DNA from: Aureimonas sp. OT7
GTDB lineage: Bacteria > Pseudomonadota > Alphaproteobacteria > Rhizobiales > Rhizobiaceae
Assembly (NCBI RefSeq): GCF_014844055.1
Contig: NZ_CP062167.1
Location: 697,501-761,500, forward strand
Direction of reading: 5' to 3'
Length of the DNA: 64,000 bases
A program made the translations under genes and the position numbers. The first letter of the stretch is position 1. The number at the start of each line of letters is the position of its first letter. The notes below the pieces were generated by a model. The model was not told where the DNA came from. It made no database searches and was given only the letters and a program-made list of their open reading frames with translations. Shown piece by piece: positions 1 through 8,209 of the stretch.

Positions 1-1
1 G

Positions 2-355
2 GAACCTTTGGTCGGCATCATGATCGAGCATGTCGACGCTCTTGAGAATCTCGACGCCATAATGGCCGTTCCGGGCATCGATTTCGTTCTCTTCGGTCCG
101 GGAGATTTCGGTGTTTCGTTGCGGAGCTGGGACGCCGACTATATAGATTCGGAGACCCGGAAGGCTTTGGCGCAAACCGTTGCGTCCGCAAGGTCCAACG
201 GCAAGCATGTGATGTTCGGCGTCGGCATGGACGATGCAGCCGTGGAACATCATGTGTCGAGCGGCATCGACATGCTCGAATTTTCGCATGATGTCGTCAT
301 CTTTCGCCAGGCGCTGGAAGCAAAGGTAAGACGGTTCGCTGAAGCCCGGCGCTGA
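2..355 (+). CDS. HpcH/HpaI aldolase family protein, C-terminal part (truncated by window start)
   Basis: The reading frame is open from the window edge (EPLVGIMIEHVDAL...) to a TGA at 353-355, so only the last ~117 residues are present. The stretches VGIMIEHVDALENL, FVLFGPGDFGVSL and GVGMDDAAVEHHVSSGIDML match the end of the (beta/alpha)8 barrel of the HpcH/HpaI (2,4-dihydroxyhept-2-ene-1,7-dioate / 4-hydroxy-2-oxoacid) aldolase family, which cleaves or forms 2-oxo-4-hydroxy acids with a divalent metal. GPGDF carries the family's conserved late-barrel Asp. The substrate cannot be deduced. The family is close to citrate lyase beta subunits, so a lyase of different specificity is possible. Confidence 0.75.
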   Translation, partial: EPLVGIMIEHVDALENLDAIMAVPGIDFVLFGPGDFGVSLRSWDADYIDSETRKALAQTVASARSNGKHVMFGVGMDDAAVEHHVSSGIDMLEFSHDVVIFRQALEAKVRRFAEARR

Positions 356-440
356 AATCCCGGCGACGCCCACGGGGGCGGGCATGGCGCTCTTGCCTGT
401 TCCCGCCGTCTCGGGAGCGGCCGAAAACAGAGGGGAACCG

Positions 441-761
441 ATGACCGACACCGCACCCGATGCCGCGTCCCTGCCAGAGGAACTGCTGGCCCTGCGCGCC
501 AGTATCGACAACATCGACGCAGCCATCATCCATATGCTGGCGGAGCGGTTTCGCTGCACGCAACGGGTCGGCCTGTTGAAGGCGGAGCATCGCCTGCCGC
601 CGGCGGACCCGGCGCGCGAAGGCCGCCAGGTTGCCCGCCTCCGGTCCCTCGCGGCGGCCGCCCAGCTGGACCCCGAGTTTGCGGAAAAGTTTCTGGCTTT
701 CGTCGTGCATGAGGTGATCCACCATCACGAGAGGATCTCCCGCGAAGGCCGGCAGGCGTAG
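441..761 (+). CDS. chorismate mutase, AroQ class
   Basis: A 106-residue all-helical protein predicted to convert chorismate to prephenate, the branch point to phenylalanine and tyrosine. The AroQ pattern is visible: LRASIDNIDAAIIHMLAERF (first helix with its Arg), then CTQRVGLLKAEH with the Arg and Lys that hold the substrate carboxylates, then DPAREGRQ, and a C-terminal helix ending VHEVIHHHE. The ATG at 441 is preceded by AGGGGA, and its length fits a free-standing mutase. An earlier in-frame ATG at 384 would add unconserved residues. It lies 85 bp after the aldolase, and no other aromatic pathway gene is adjacent. Confidence 0.85.
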   Translation: MTDTAPDAASLPEELLALRASIDNIDAAIIHMLAERFRCTQRVGLLKAEHRLPPADPAREGRQVARLRSLAAAAQLDPEFAEKFLAFVVHEVIHHHERISREGRQA

Positions 762-962
762 CGTTTCTGCACGCTGGTTTTAGACTATGCCTGGCAGCTG
801 CAGCAGCCGCAAGATTTCCACGCTGTCGTCGATGTATGGCTCGATAGCCGCTGACGATTGGTCGATGCCAGTGGGCTTGCACCCATTGAAGGTCTTGTTC
901 GTATCGCCGTTGGCAGGGATGCCACAGACATCTCTTTTATGACGGTGTTCGGAAGCGCCGTC

Positions 963-1049
963 CTGCAACCTGCAGATCGGCTCGACACCGAACACGCCAC
1001 GGTGTCCGTCGATAAAGGAAATCATCGGTTCAGTGGGCGGTCGAGCTCT
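963..1049 (-). mobile_element. remnant of an IS3-family element (orfA/orfB junction)
   Basis: On the minus strand a frame ending ELDRPLNR-stop (TGA at 1022-1024) overlaps by ATGA a frame starting MISFIDGHRGVFGVEPICRL (from 1025). This is the typical junction of IS3-family elements, where orfA ends ...ELDRR and orfB starts MI(A/S)FID.HRG..GVEPIC. Recognisable similarity stops after about 20 residues of orfB, although the frame stays open to 780 with unrelated-looking residues. No inverted repeats were found around it. It is a dead fragment, separate from the better preserved element at 1498-2752. Confidence 0.6.
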
Positions 1050-1213
1050 TGTTAGAAGCGCGCTTGTGAGTGCCTCATCATGGCATCAAACGGCTTGTTT
1101 CTAGATCGCGTCCGGTGAAACGCGTCAATAGCTAGAATCCTGCCGGTTCATACACTCAAGACTGTGGTGCTTTGGGGCAGGTGATAGCCGTATTGCGGAT
1201 ATTGCGGTGCTTT

Positions 1214-1474
1214 TCACGCTGGAAACGTCGCCGGTTTTGAAGATTTACGCCTGCGCAGCTTGGTGTACAGGTCGCGCGCACTTACGATAGCCGCGATAGC
1301 GCCGAACCCGGAGCCGACAAACTGTGCACGTACCCATAAGGTTCCAACCTCGATGCCAAAGATCCACTCGATGATCCCGGCCGGGATAAACAGATGTACC
1401 CCGAAAAGAACGCCGAGAAGGGCAGCAAAGGATGCAACGAGGATGGCTTTGACGAGCGCCCATCCGTGCGGCAT
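1214..1474 (-). CDS. small membrane protein of unknown function, possibly 5'-truncated
   Basis: Reads [20 protein letters not shown]..., 86 residues with two hydrophobic segments (about residues 8-28 and 46-70) and a basic tail ([10 protein letters not shown]). I do not recognise a family. The frame stays open upstream into the IS element whose end lies at 1498, so the original N-terminus may have been replaced by IS DNA; the ATG at 1472-1474 is the first one outside the element. No clear ribosome binding site precedes it. It may be a relic of the mobile region. Confidence 0.4.
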   Translation of the reverse strand: MPHGWALVKAILVASFAALLGVLFGVHLFIPAGIIEWIFGIEVGTLWVRAQFVGSGFGAIAAIVSARDLYTKLRRRKSSKPATFPA

Positions 1475-1497
1475 CAGGTGTGGTCCCTGGTCGCTCC

Positions 1498-1539
1498 TGA
1501 CGTGCCCCCTTCCTGATCCCTCGTTTTGAGTGAGAGTCC
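1498..1539 (+). repeat. left terminal inverted repeat of the IS3-family element
   Basis: It begins TGACGTGCCCCC, identical to the reverse complement of the right end. After a one-base gap the match resumes as TCCCTCG and then GTGAGAG.CC. The orfA start codon lies 21 bp inside it. Confidence 0.8.
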
Positions 1540-1559
1540 GTTTCATCAAGGAGACGGAC

Positions 1560-1823
1560 GTGAAGAAAAGCAGGTTCAACGATGCGCAGATCATCGGTGT
1601 GCTGCGCGAGCAGGAGGCCGGGCGCCCGACGGCGGAGGTTTGCCGGCGTCACGGGATCAGCGAGCAGACCTTCTATCGGTGGAAGGCCAAGTACAGCGGA
1701 ATGACGGTGTCGGACGCCACGAAGCTGAAGGCGCTGGAAGATGAGAACCGGCGGCTCAAGAAGCTGCTGGCGGAATCGATGCTGGACGTGTCGGCGCTGA
1801 AGGATCTTCTGGGAAAAAACTGA
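1560..1823 (+). CDS. IS3-family transposase OrfA (HTH protein)
   Basis: 87 residues starting [20 protein letters not shown] with a helix-turn-helix ([18 protein letters not shown]) that binds the IS ends, followed by a leucine-zipper-like helix ([17 protein letters not shown]). The GTG at 1560 has GGAGACG upstream and gives the usual N-terminus; an earlier GTG at 1530 would add nine residues. The 3' end carries the heptamer AAAAAAC (1814-1820) in the X XXY YYZ phase right before the TGA, the usual -1 frameshift signal for making the OrfAB transposase. Confidence 0.85.
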   Translation: MKKSRFNDAQIIGVLREQEAGRPTAEVCRRHGISEQTFYRWKAKYSGMTVSDATKLKALEDENRRLKKLLAESMLDVSALKDLLGKN

Positions 1824-2655
1824 TCGGGCCTGCAGCGCGTAGAGCGGCCGTGCTTCGTCTGATGGCGGGCGCGGCTTCTCCCAGAAGCGCGCCTGCGGGC
1901 TGGTTCAGATCGATCCTAAGACGGTGCGTCGCGAGCCTGAACAGGGCGACGTGGAGGTGCGCGAGCGCCTGCGCAGCCTGGCGGCCGAACGCCGCCGGTT
2001 CGGTTACCGGCGCCTGGGCATCCTGTTGGAACGGGAGGGCGTCAGCATGAACAAGAAGCGGCTGTTCCGGCTCTATCGGGAGGAAGGCCTGGCGGTGCGA
2101 CGGCGGCGAGGCCGGAAGCGGGCCACCGGAACCCGTGCGCCCATGGCCCTGCCGGACGGACCCAATCAGCGCTGGTCGCTGGACTTCGTGGCCGACAGTC
2201 TGTCGTGGGGACGGCGCTTCCGTATCCTGTGCATCGTGGACGACTTCACGCGCAAGGCCCTGGCTCTGGTGGTCGACACCTCGATCGGCGGCCAGCGCAT
2301 GGCGCGAGAGCTGGATCGGTTGATCGCCCGACGCGGACGCCCGGCCATGATCGTCAGCGACAACGGGACGGAGATGACCAGCCGGGCCATCCTCGAATGG
2401 ACCAACCGCACCGGCGTGGCCTGGCATTACATCGCGCCGGGCAAGCCGCAGCAGAACGGCTTCGTCGAAAGCTTCAACGGCCGGCTCCGCGACGAGTGCC
2501 TGAACGAGGAGGTCTTCGCCACCCTGGCCGAGGCCCACGCCGTCATCGAACGCTGGCGCATCGACTACAACACTATCAGGCCGCACTCGGCTCACGGGGG
2601 ACTGACCCCGGAGGCGGTGCGCCTGACCCCGCGGCCGTCCGGCTGCGCAACTTGA
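1820..2655 (+). pseudogene. IS3-family transposase OrfB, frameshifted
   Basis: After a -1 shift on AAAAAAC the frame reads [17 protein letters not shown] and then loses sense. The expected continuation GFSQKRACGLVQIDPKTVRR appears one frame over, so one base is missing near 1868. From there the frame is open to 2655 with HTH_21 (RRFGYRRLGILLEREGVSMN) and the rve integrase core: SLDFVADSL with the first Asp, IVSDNGTEMTS with the second, and QQNGFVESFNGRLRDECLN with the Glu. All three catalytic residues survive, but the fusion transposase cannot be made in full. A GTG at 1924 could start an N-terminally shortened OrfB. Confidence 0.8.
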
Positions 2656-2711
2656 CCAGCTCCGCCGCACGGCCGCTCCCGCCGGCGACGCAGATCAGCT
2701 ATCAACCCCCT

Positions 2712-2752
2712 GGGCTCTCACAATGATCGAGGGACGAGTGGGGGGCACGTCA
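2712..2752 (-). repeat. right terminal inverted repeat of the IS3-family element
   Basis: Read on the minus strand it starts TGACGTGCCCCC and continues into TCGTCCCTCG and GTGAGAGCCC, matching the left end at 1498-1539 with one gap and several mismatches. The integrase reading frame on the minus strand runs straight into it. Confidence 0.8.
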
Positions 2753-3557
2753 ACCGACATACCGTTGTTCGTGCGCACGTCCTCTTTGCGAAGCTGAGCC
2801 AATTCGCCAACCCGCGCCCCGGTGTAAGCGCATAGCCAAGGGACCCATCGTTTGGCTGCGGTGGTCTTCGGCTTCTCGCGAGAGGTTCCCACGTAGGCAG
2901 AACTTGCGGCCAAGAGTGCTGCGGCCTCTTCGGGGGTGAAGCCCTTTGAGCGCGTTCGATTTGGCTTGGCGCGTATGACCTTAATGCCGTCCGCAGGGTT
3001 GGCTGTCAGTACGCGGTTTGCTACCGCTGTCCCGAAGACCGACTTAAGCCCCGCGATGTCGCTATCCTTCACGGTCTTTGGGCTAATGCCGGAGGCCAGC
3101 CTTTCGGCTTTGAACCGGACCACATCTTCTGCCGTCACCCGCTGTGCATCATTATGCCCGACAAATTTGGCGAACCGCTTGAAGATGGCAGCGTAGCTTT
3201 CGTGGGTCTTGTCCGTGCGGCCGGCGGGCTTCGCCTCAGCCCACCAGTCGTCTACGAGGCCAACCAGGGAATGCCTTGCCGCCTTGACTTCGCGTGCAGC
3301 GCCGGACGCCTCAAATCGTTGGAAACGATCCTGCACGGGTGAGGGTGGATTTTCGCAACGCTGGCGTCCGCCGTCCGAAGTGACACCCGTACTGTCGTAG
3401 CTGAATCGCTTATCCTCACTATCACGCGCTCAGGGCCGACCGGGGCGGCGAGCTTGAGGCCACGCGCACGGTGCAGAATCGCCTTAGGGATACGTTGGGC
3501 AAAATAGACTTGGGAGGAGCCGGAACGCTTCACGGGAGAGACCAGACGGAAAGCCAA
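2753..3557 (-). pseudogene. tyrosine recombinase (phage-type integrase), frameshifted and truncated
   Basis: The N-terminal frame reads AFRLVSPVKRSGSSQVYFAQRIPK, typical of DUF6538-type integrases, as far as about 3340. A frameshift near there moves to the frame VQDRFQRFEASGAARE, which continues through a SAM-like core-binding domain (SYAAIFKRFAKFVGHNDAQRVTAEDV) into the catalytic domain (WLCAYTGARVGELAQLRKEDV, holding the first catalytic Arg). At 2753 it runs into the IS element and loses the H-x-x-R and Tyr motifs. It lies just past the 3' end of tRNA-Leu in the same orientation, as expected for an integrase that used that tRNA as attachment site. Confidence 0.8.
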
Positions 3558-3643
3558 TGTATGCCACCTTTGTAGCACAGGCTTTCAATCGCAATCGACT
3601 GATATCGCTTAAGTCTCGGGCTTCCCTGAACAATCAGGGGAAT

Positions 3644-3728
3644 TGGTGCCCAGGAAAGGACTCGAACCTTCACGCCTCGCGGCACACGGACCTGAACCGT
3701 GCGCGTCTACCAATTCCGCCACCTGGGC
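3644..3728 (-). tRNA. tRNA-Leu (anticodon CAG)
   Basis: The minus strand folds as an 85-nt tRNA. The acceptor stem is GCCCAGG/CCTGGGC with an encoded CCA at 3644-3646. The D-arm contains GGCGGAATTGGTAGACGC, the anticodon stem CACGG/CCGTG encloses loop TTCAGGT (anticodon CAG), there is a long class II variable arm, and the T-arm contains GGTTCGAGTCC. It reads CUG leucine codons. The broken integrase at 2753-3557 lies directly downstream, so this tRNA's 3' end is the likely attachment site of a past island. Confidence 0.95.
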
Positions 3729-3927
3729 ACTGGCGGTGTCATTAGAGAGCGGCCGGGCGCGTGTCAACGCCTCCTGACGGCCTGCGGCGGAAAAACAGCG
3801 TGGCAATCCCGCTCGCCTGCACCCAAGCCCTTTGCGGGTCGGGGAAATCCCGCTAAATGACCTCGCAAGGCCGATGCCGCACCGCAGCGCGCAGGGCCAG
3901 CGCCATCGATATCGGAAGGGCCCGCAT

Positions 3928-4935
3928 ATGCGAATCGACAACAACAAGCTCGTCACCGTCTTCGGCGGATCAGGCTTCCTGGGTCGCTATGTCGTGCATG
4001 CCCTCGCGTCGCGCGGGCATCGCATCCGCGTCGCCACCCGCAGGCCCGACCTGGCCTATCACCTGCAGACGGCCGGCCGCCTCGGCCAGATCCAGCCGAT
4101 CCAGGCCAATGTGCGCTATGAGTGGTCGGTGCAACGCGCCGTCGAGGATGCCGACCACGTCGTCAACCTCGTCGGTATCCTGACGGAGGCCGGGCGCCAA
4201 CGCTACACCGCAATCCAGGCCGAGGGCGCGCGCACGGTGGCGCAGGCCGCCGCGGCGCGCGGCATAGGCTTGACGCAGATGTCGGCCATCGGCGCCGACG
4301 AGAATTCCGAAAGCCGCTACGCCCGCACCAAGGCGCTGGGCGAGCGCTATGTCTTCGAGGCGGTGCCCGACGCCACCGTCCTGCGCCCGTCCATCGTCTT
4401 CGGCGCGGAAGACCAGTTCTTCAACCGCTTCGCCGACATGGCGCGCTTTTCACCCTTCCTGCCGCTGATCGGCGGCGGCAAGACGATGTTCCAGCCGGTC
4501 TATGTCAACGATGTCGCGGAAGCGGTGGCGAAGACGGTCGACGGCGCGGTCCCGGGTGGCCGCGTCTACGAGCTGGGCGGGCCGGAAATCCTGAGCTTCC
4601 GCGCACTGATGGAAGAGATGCTCCTGGTGATCGACCGCAAGCGCCGCTTCCTCGACATCCCGTTCGGCGCGGCCGAGCGGCTGGCCGGCCTGATGAAGTA
4701 TCTGCCGGGCGCGCCGCTGACCCACGATCAGGTGCAGCAGTTGCGGCAGGACAACGTCGTGTCGCAGGCGGCGAAGGCGGAGGGACGCACCTTCGAAGCC
4801 TTCGGTATCCAGCCGCGGACGCTGGAAGCTGTCCTTCCGACCTATCTCGTGCGGTTCCGCCCGCAGGGCCAGTTCACCAAGGGCAGCCCCACCTCGGACC
4901 AGACCATCGATCCGGAGATCGCACCCCGGCCGTGA
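3928..4935 (+). CDS. complex I NDUFA9-like NAD(P)-binding protein
   Basis: 335 residues with an extended SDR Rossmann fold: LVTVFGGSGFLGRYVVHALA is the GxxGxxG dinucleotide motif, and YARTKALGERYV carries the YxxxK pair. Proteins of this atypical SDR group resemble mitochondrial NDUFA9 and, in alphaproteobacteria, are seen as accessory to NADH dehydrogenase or as quinone-related oxidoreductases. The exact role is uncertain. The ATG at 3928 follows GGAAGGGCCC; upstream in-frame codons overlap poorly conserved sequence and the tRNA promoter zone. It converges on uppP, 34 bp between stops. Confidence 0.8.
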   Translation: MRIDNNKLVTVFGGSGFLGRYVVHALASRGHRIRVATRRPDLAYHLQTAGRLGQIQPIQANVRYEWSVQRAVEDADHVVNLVGILTEAGRQRYTAIQAEGARTVAQAAAARGIGLTQMSAIGADENSESRYARTKALGERYVFEAVPDATVLRPSIVFGAEDQFFNRFADMARFSPFLPLIGGGKTMFQPVYVNDVAEAVAKTVDGAVPGGRVYELGGPEILSFRALMEEMLLVIDRKRRFLDIPFGAAERLAGLMKYLPGAPLTHDQVQQLRQDNVVSQAAKAEGRTFEAFGIQPRTLEAVLPTYLVRFRPQGQFTKGSPTSDQTIDPEIAPRP

Positions 4936-4969
4936 CCGCCCGGGGCGCAGTCGCGGCGCCTGATCGCCC

Positions 4970-5776
4970 TCAGGCGAAGGCGTAGAGGGCGATCAGGCCG
5001 GCGGTGCCGAAGATGATGCGCCACCAGGCGAACGGCGCGAAGCCGTGCCTTGACACGAAATCCAGCAGGAACTTCACCACGAAGAGCGCCGACAGGAAGG
5101 CGGCCACGAAGCCGATGACGATCAGAGTCATGTCGTCGGTCGACAGGATGTCGCGATTCTTGATGAGATCGTAAGTGAAGGCGCCGGCCATGGTGGGCAT
5201 GGCAAGAAAGAACGAGAATTCGGCGGCCGAGCGCTTGTCCGTTCCCATCAGCAGCGCCCCGGCGATGGTGGCGCCGGAACGGGACGTTCCGGGGATCATC
5301 GCCAGGCACTGGAAGAAGCCGATGGCCAGGCAGACCGACGGCGGAAACTCCATCGCGTCCTTGTAGCGGATCCTGCGAGGCATCCTGTCGATATAGAGAA
5401 GGACGATGCCGCCGACGATCAGCGCGATGCAGATGATGGCAGGCGAATCGAACAGGACGCCCTTGATGAAGCCATGCGCCAATGCGCCGATAATGGCAGC
5501 CGGCAGGAAGGCGACGAGGATGCCGAGCACGAAACGGCGGCTGCGCGCCTCGGTCGGCAGCGTCCGGGCCAGATGCCAGAGCTTGCCGAAATAGACCGAC
5601 AGGACGGCCAGGACCGCGCCGAGCTGGATCAGCACCTCGAAACTGTGCCCCGTCGAGCGCCAGCCTATGGCCTGCCCGATCAGCAACAGGTGCGCCGTCG
5701 ACGAAACGGGTATGAACTCCGTCAGACCTTCGATCAGGCCAAGCAGCGTGGCGTCGAAAATATCGTTGAACTGCAA
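4970..5776 (-). CDS. uppP: undecaprenyl-diphosphate phosphatase UppP (BacA)
   Basis: 268 residues, almost entirely membrane helices. It removes one phosphate from undecaprenyl diphosphate, recycling the lipid carrier for peptidoglycan and polysaccharide synthesis, and in excess gives bacitracin resistance. The two family signatures are present: [17 protein letters not shown] near the N-terminus and [18 protein letters not shown] in the middle. The start is a TTG at 5774-5776 preceded by GAGGGGACG; it gives the conventional N-terminus just ahead of the first helix. Confidence 0.95.
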   Translation of the reverse strand: MQFNDIFDATLLGLIEGLTEFIPVSSTAHLLLIGQAIGWRSTGHSFEVLIQLGAVLAVLSVYFGKLWHLARTLPTEARSRRFVLGILVAFLPAAIIGALAHGFIKGVLFDSPAIICIALIVGGIVLLYIDRMPRRIRYKDAMEFPPSVCLAIGFFQCLAMIPGTSRSGATIAGALLMGTDKRSAAEFSFFLAMPTMAGAFTYDLIKNRDILSTDDMTLIVIGFVAAFLSALFVVKFLLDFVSRHGFAPFAWWRIIFGTAGLIALYAFA

Positions 5777-5957
5777 GCGCCGTCCCCTCTTGTCTATCCA
5801 GCCCTGTCATTGCGCACTGCACCATGCGGATCAAGCCGCCCGTATTGTGGCACCAGTTTCAAGCAAGGCGGCCGCCTAAGCACCCTTGCGGACAAATCAT
5901 TGATTCGGCTATCTCCGCACATCGCCCGAATGGCCGAAGGTTAAGACAAGACGACTC

Positions 5958-6650
5958 ATGCTCAGGCTCCATCATCACCCCATGTCCGCTGCGTGCAGGT
6001 TCCTGCGTCTGGTGATGACGGAATACGGTGAGCGCTTCGAGCTCGTCGACGAACGCCCCTGGGAGCGCCGCAAGGAGCTGCTGGCGCTGAACCTCGCCGG
6101 CACGGTGCCCGTGCTGGTGGAGGACAACGGACCGCCGATCGTAGGCGGCATGGTGGCGGCCGAATACCTGGACGAGACGCGCGGCGTATTCCAGCGCGAC
6201 AGGCGGCTTCTGGCCGAAAAGCCGTTCGAACGCGCGGAAATCCGACGGCTGACGGAATGGTTTCTGGGCAAGATGGAAGCCGAAGTGACGCGCTACCTTG
6301 TCCGCGAACGGGTCTTCAAACGCGAAATGTCGGCGGCCGAGGGCGGCGGCGCCCCCGATTCGTCCGCCATGCGGGCGGCACGTGCCAATCTGAAGAACCA
6401 CGTGCGCTACATCGGCTGGCTTTCCGAAAGCCGCAACTGGCTGGCCGGATCCCATTTGTCCTATGCCGACCTGTCGGCCGCGGCCGCCATCTCGGTGCTG
6501 GACTATCTCGGCGAAGTTCGCTGGGAAGAAGACCCCGTGGCGAAGGACTGGTACATGCGAATCAAGTCGCGTCCATCCTTCCGCCCCTTCCTGCAGGAGC
6601 GGATCCGCGGGATACCGCCGGCCGCACATTACGGCGAACTCGATTTCTGA
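5958..6650 (+). CDS. glutathione S-transferase family protein
   Basis: 230 residues with an N-terminal thioredoxin-like domain (MLRLHHHPMSAACRFLRLVM, then LNLAGTVPVLVEDNGPPIVGG containing the cis-Pro of the glutathione site) and an alpha-helical C-terminal domain with WLAGSHLSYADLSAAAAISVLDYL, the N-capping box region of the GST fold. The substrate is unknown. It is followed 34 bp later by queG in the same direction, so both may share a transcript. The usual catalytic Ser/Tyr position is not obvious: the residues before CRFLRLVM are PMSAA. Confidence 0.85.
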   Translation: MLRLHHHPMSAACRFLRLVMTEYGERFELVDERPWERRKELLALNLAGTVPVLVEDNGPPIVGGMVAAEYLDETRGVFQRDRRLLAEKPFERAEIRRLTEWFLGKMEAEVTRYLVRERVFKREMSAAEGGGAPDSSAMRAARANLKNHVRYIGWLSESRNWLAGSHLSYADLSAAAAISVLDYLGEVRWEEDPVAKDWYMRIKSRPSFRPFLQERIRGIPPAAHYGELDF

Positions 6651-6684
6651 ACGCAAAGCCGGGGCCAGCCTGTATAAAAGCCGT

Positions 6685-7854
6685 ATGGATGCGATGTCGC
6701 CCCCTGCGGAAGACCGGTTCCGGTCCTTTCTCGAAACAGAGGCACGCCGCCTCGGCTTCGACGCCGTGGGCATCGCGTCCGCGCGGACCGACGACGTTGT
6801 CGTGGAGCGCTTCGACACCTTCGTTGAAGAGGGCCGATACGGCACCATGGGCTGGATCGCGGAGACGGCGGCGCGCCGCCGCGGCGTAACGTCCATGTGG
6901 GCCGAGGCCCGCAGCGTCATCGTGCTCGGAATGAACTACGGCCCCGGCTTCGACCCGCTGGAAGCGCTGGAGAACAAGGCGCAGGGCGTCATTTCCGTCT
7001 ATGCGCGCAACCGCGACTATCATGACGTCATCAAGGGCCGGCTGAAGGAACTGGCCGGCCGCCTGATGGGGCGCATCCGGCAGATGCGGCCGGACGAGAA
7101 CCATTCGGTCAAGGTCTTCGTCGATACGGCGCCGCTGCTGGAAAAACCGTTGGGGCAGGCGGCAGGGCTTGGCTGGCAGGGCAAGCATACCAACCTCGTC
7201 AGCCGGGAGCATGGCTCGTGGCTCTTTCTCGGATCCATCGCGACAACGCTTTCGCTGACGCCGGATACGGCCGCGTCGGATGCTTGCGGGTCGTGCCGGG
7301 CCTGCCAGGATATCTGCCCGACGGACGCGTTCCCCGCACCCTACCAGCTCGATGCCCGCCGCTGCATTTCCTACCTGACGATCGAGACGAAGGCGCTCGT
7401 TCCCCGGGCGCTGCGGCCGGCCATGGGCAACCGCATCTATGGCTGCGACGACTGCCTTGCCGTCTGCCCATGGAACAAGTTTGCCAGCACCGCGCGCGAG
7501 GCCCGGCTGCAGGCGCGCGACGATCTCAAGGCGCCATCGCTGGAAAGCCTGATGCGCCTGACCGACGTGGATTTCCGGGTTTTTTTCAGCGGATCCCCGG
7601 TCAAGCGCATCGGCCGCGACAAGTTCGTGTCCAACTGCCTGATCGCAGCCGGAAACTCGGGGCTGGACGCGCTTCTGCCGGAGGTGACGCGCCTTCTGAG
7701 CGATGAAGCAGCCCTTGTCCGGGCCATGGCGGTATGGGCATTCGGTCGGCTTTCTCCCGCCGGGGCCTTGGCGGCGCGGGATGCCGCCCTTGTTTACGAG
7801 AATGACGATCTGGTCAGGGGAGAGTGGCATGCGCTGGTCGAAACGAGCCGATGA
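6685..7854 (+). CDS. queG: epoxyqueuosine reductase QueG
   Basis: 389 residues. It reduces epoxyqueuosine to queuosine in the wobble position of GUN tRNAs using cobalamin and two [4Fe-4S] clusters. Both cluster motifs are clear: CGSCRACQDICPTDAF and CDDCLAVCPWNKF, with RCISYLTIE between them. The N-terminal cobalamin-binding domain includes GLGWQGKHTNLVS. A HEAT-like helical tail follows. The ATG at 6685 starts the conserved region (DRFRSFLETEARRLGFDAVGI). Its last 26 bases overlap the next gene. Confidence 0.93.
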   Translation: MDAMSPPAEDRFRSFLETEARRLGFDAVGIASARTDDVVVERFDTFVEEGRYGTMGWIAETAARRRGVTSMWAEARSVIVLGMNYGPGFDPLEALENKAQGVISVYARNRDYHDVIKGRLKELAGRLMGRIRQMRPDENHSVKVFVDTAPLLEKPLGQAAGLGWQGKHTNLVSREHGSWLFLGSIATTLSLTPDTAASDACGSCRACQDICPTDAFPAPYQLDARRCISYLTIETKALVPRALRPAMGNRIYGCDDCLAVCPWNKFASTAREARLQARDDLKAPSLESLMRLTDVDFRVFFSGSPVKRIGRDKFVSNCLIAAGNSGLDALLPEVTRLLSDEAALVRAMAVWAFGRLSPAGALAARDAALVYENDDLVRGEWHALVETSR

Positions 7855-8209
7855 ATTGAAGGAAGTCGTCGAGGAAAAGGGTGCCGCCGTCGCCGACGCG
7901 GCGCGCAATGCGGCCCATGGGGATTTCGAGCGGGCGCGCGCCGCGCTTCGCGATGGCGGCATCGGCCTGCCGGACGGCTTCCGCGAAACGCGGCATCTGG
8001 GCGCCGGCAGCATCGGCGCCCTGGCCGTCGGTGCCTTCGCGGTGGGGGCGTTCGCCATCGGGGCCTTCGCCATCGGGCGGTTGTCCGTGGGCAAGGCGCG
8101 CATCGGCAAGGCCGAGATCGACCATCTGACGATCGGCACGCTCGAGGTGGAGCACATCGTCCCGCCCCCTCTGTCCAGCCTGACGCCGGGCTGGCTGCGC
8201 CGTCGATGA
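7829..8209 (+). CDS. small protein with GAFAIG-type short repeats, function unknown
   Basis: 126 residues starting MRWSKRADELKEVVEEKG. A charged helical N-terminus (to about residue 50) is followed by short repeats of the form G-(A/S)-x-A-(V/I): GALAVGAFAVGAFAIGAFAI, then GRLSVGKARIGKAEIDHLTI. The five-residue period suggests a small beta-solenoid or a membrane-skimming hydrophobic stretch. The start overlaps queG by 26 bp and the stop overlaps the next SDR gene by ATGA, so it is translationally coupled in a queG-orf-SDR operon. No family recognised; earlier in-frame starts lie deep inside queG. Confidence 0.7.
   Translation: MRWSKRADELKEVVEEKGAAVADAARNAAHGDFERARAALRDGGIGLPDGFRETRHLGAGSIGALAVGAFAVGAFAIGAFAIGRLSVGKARIGKAEIDHLTIGTLEVEHIVPPPLSSLTPGWLRRR

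Larger units (their letters stand above)
1498..2752 (+). mobile_element. IS3-family insertion sequence (about 1255 bp), probably inactive
   Basis: Bounded by imperfect terminal inverted repeats starting TGACGTGCCCCC at both ends (1498-1539 and 2712-2752). It contains an orfA/orfB pair with an HTH protein and a DDE integrase-like transposase. Size, TG-starting ends and the orfA-orfB frameshift signal fit the IS3 family, probably the IS407 group. No convincing direct repeat flanks it (CTCC on the left, ACCG on the right), which suggests a deletion next to the element after insertion. It cuts the 3' part of the neighbouring integrase gene. orfB carries a single-base deletion. Confidence 0.85.

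Noticed and set aside
780..1025. 81-residue open frame on the minus strand as a real gene
   Set aside because: Only its first ~20 residues resemble IS3 OrfB; the rest has no transposase features, so it is a fragment, not a gene.
1214..3645. A direct repeat of the tRNA-Leu 3' end as the second attachment site within 1-3643
   Set aside because: I looked for copies of the CCA-proximal sequence (TGGTGCCCAGG) in this interval and found none beyond the tRNA itself.
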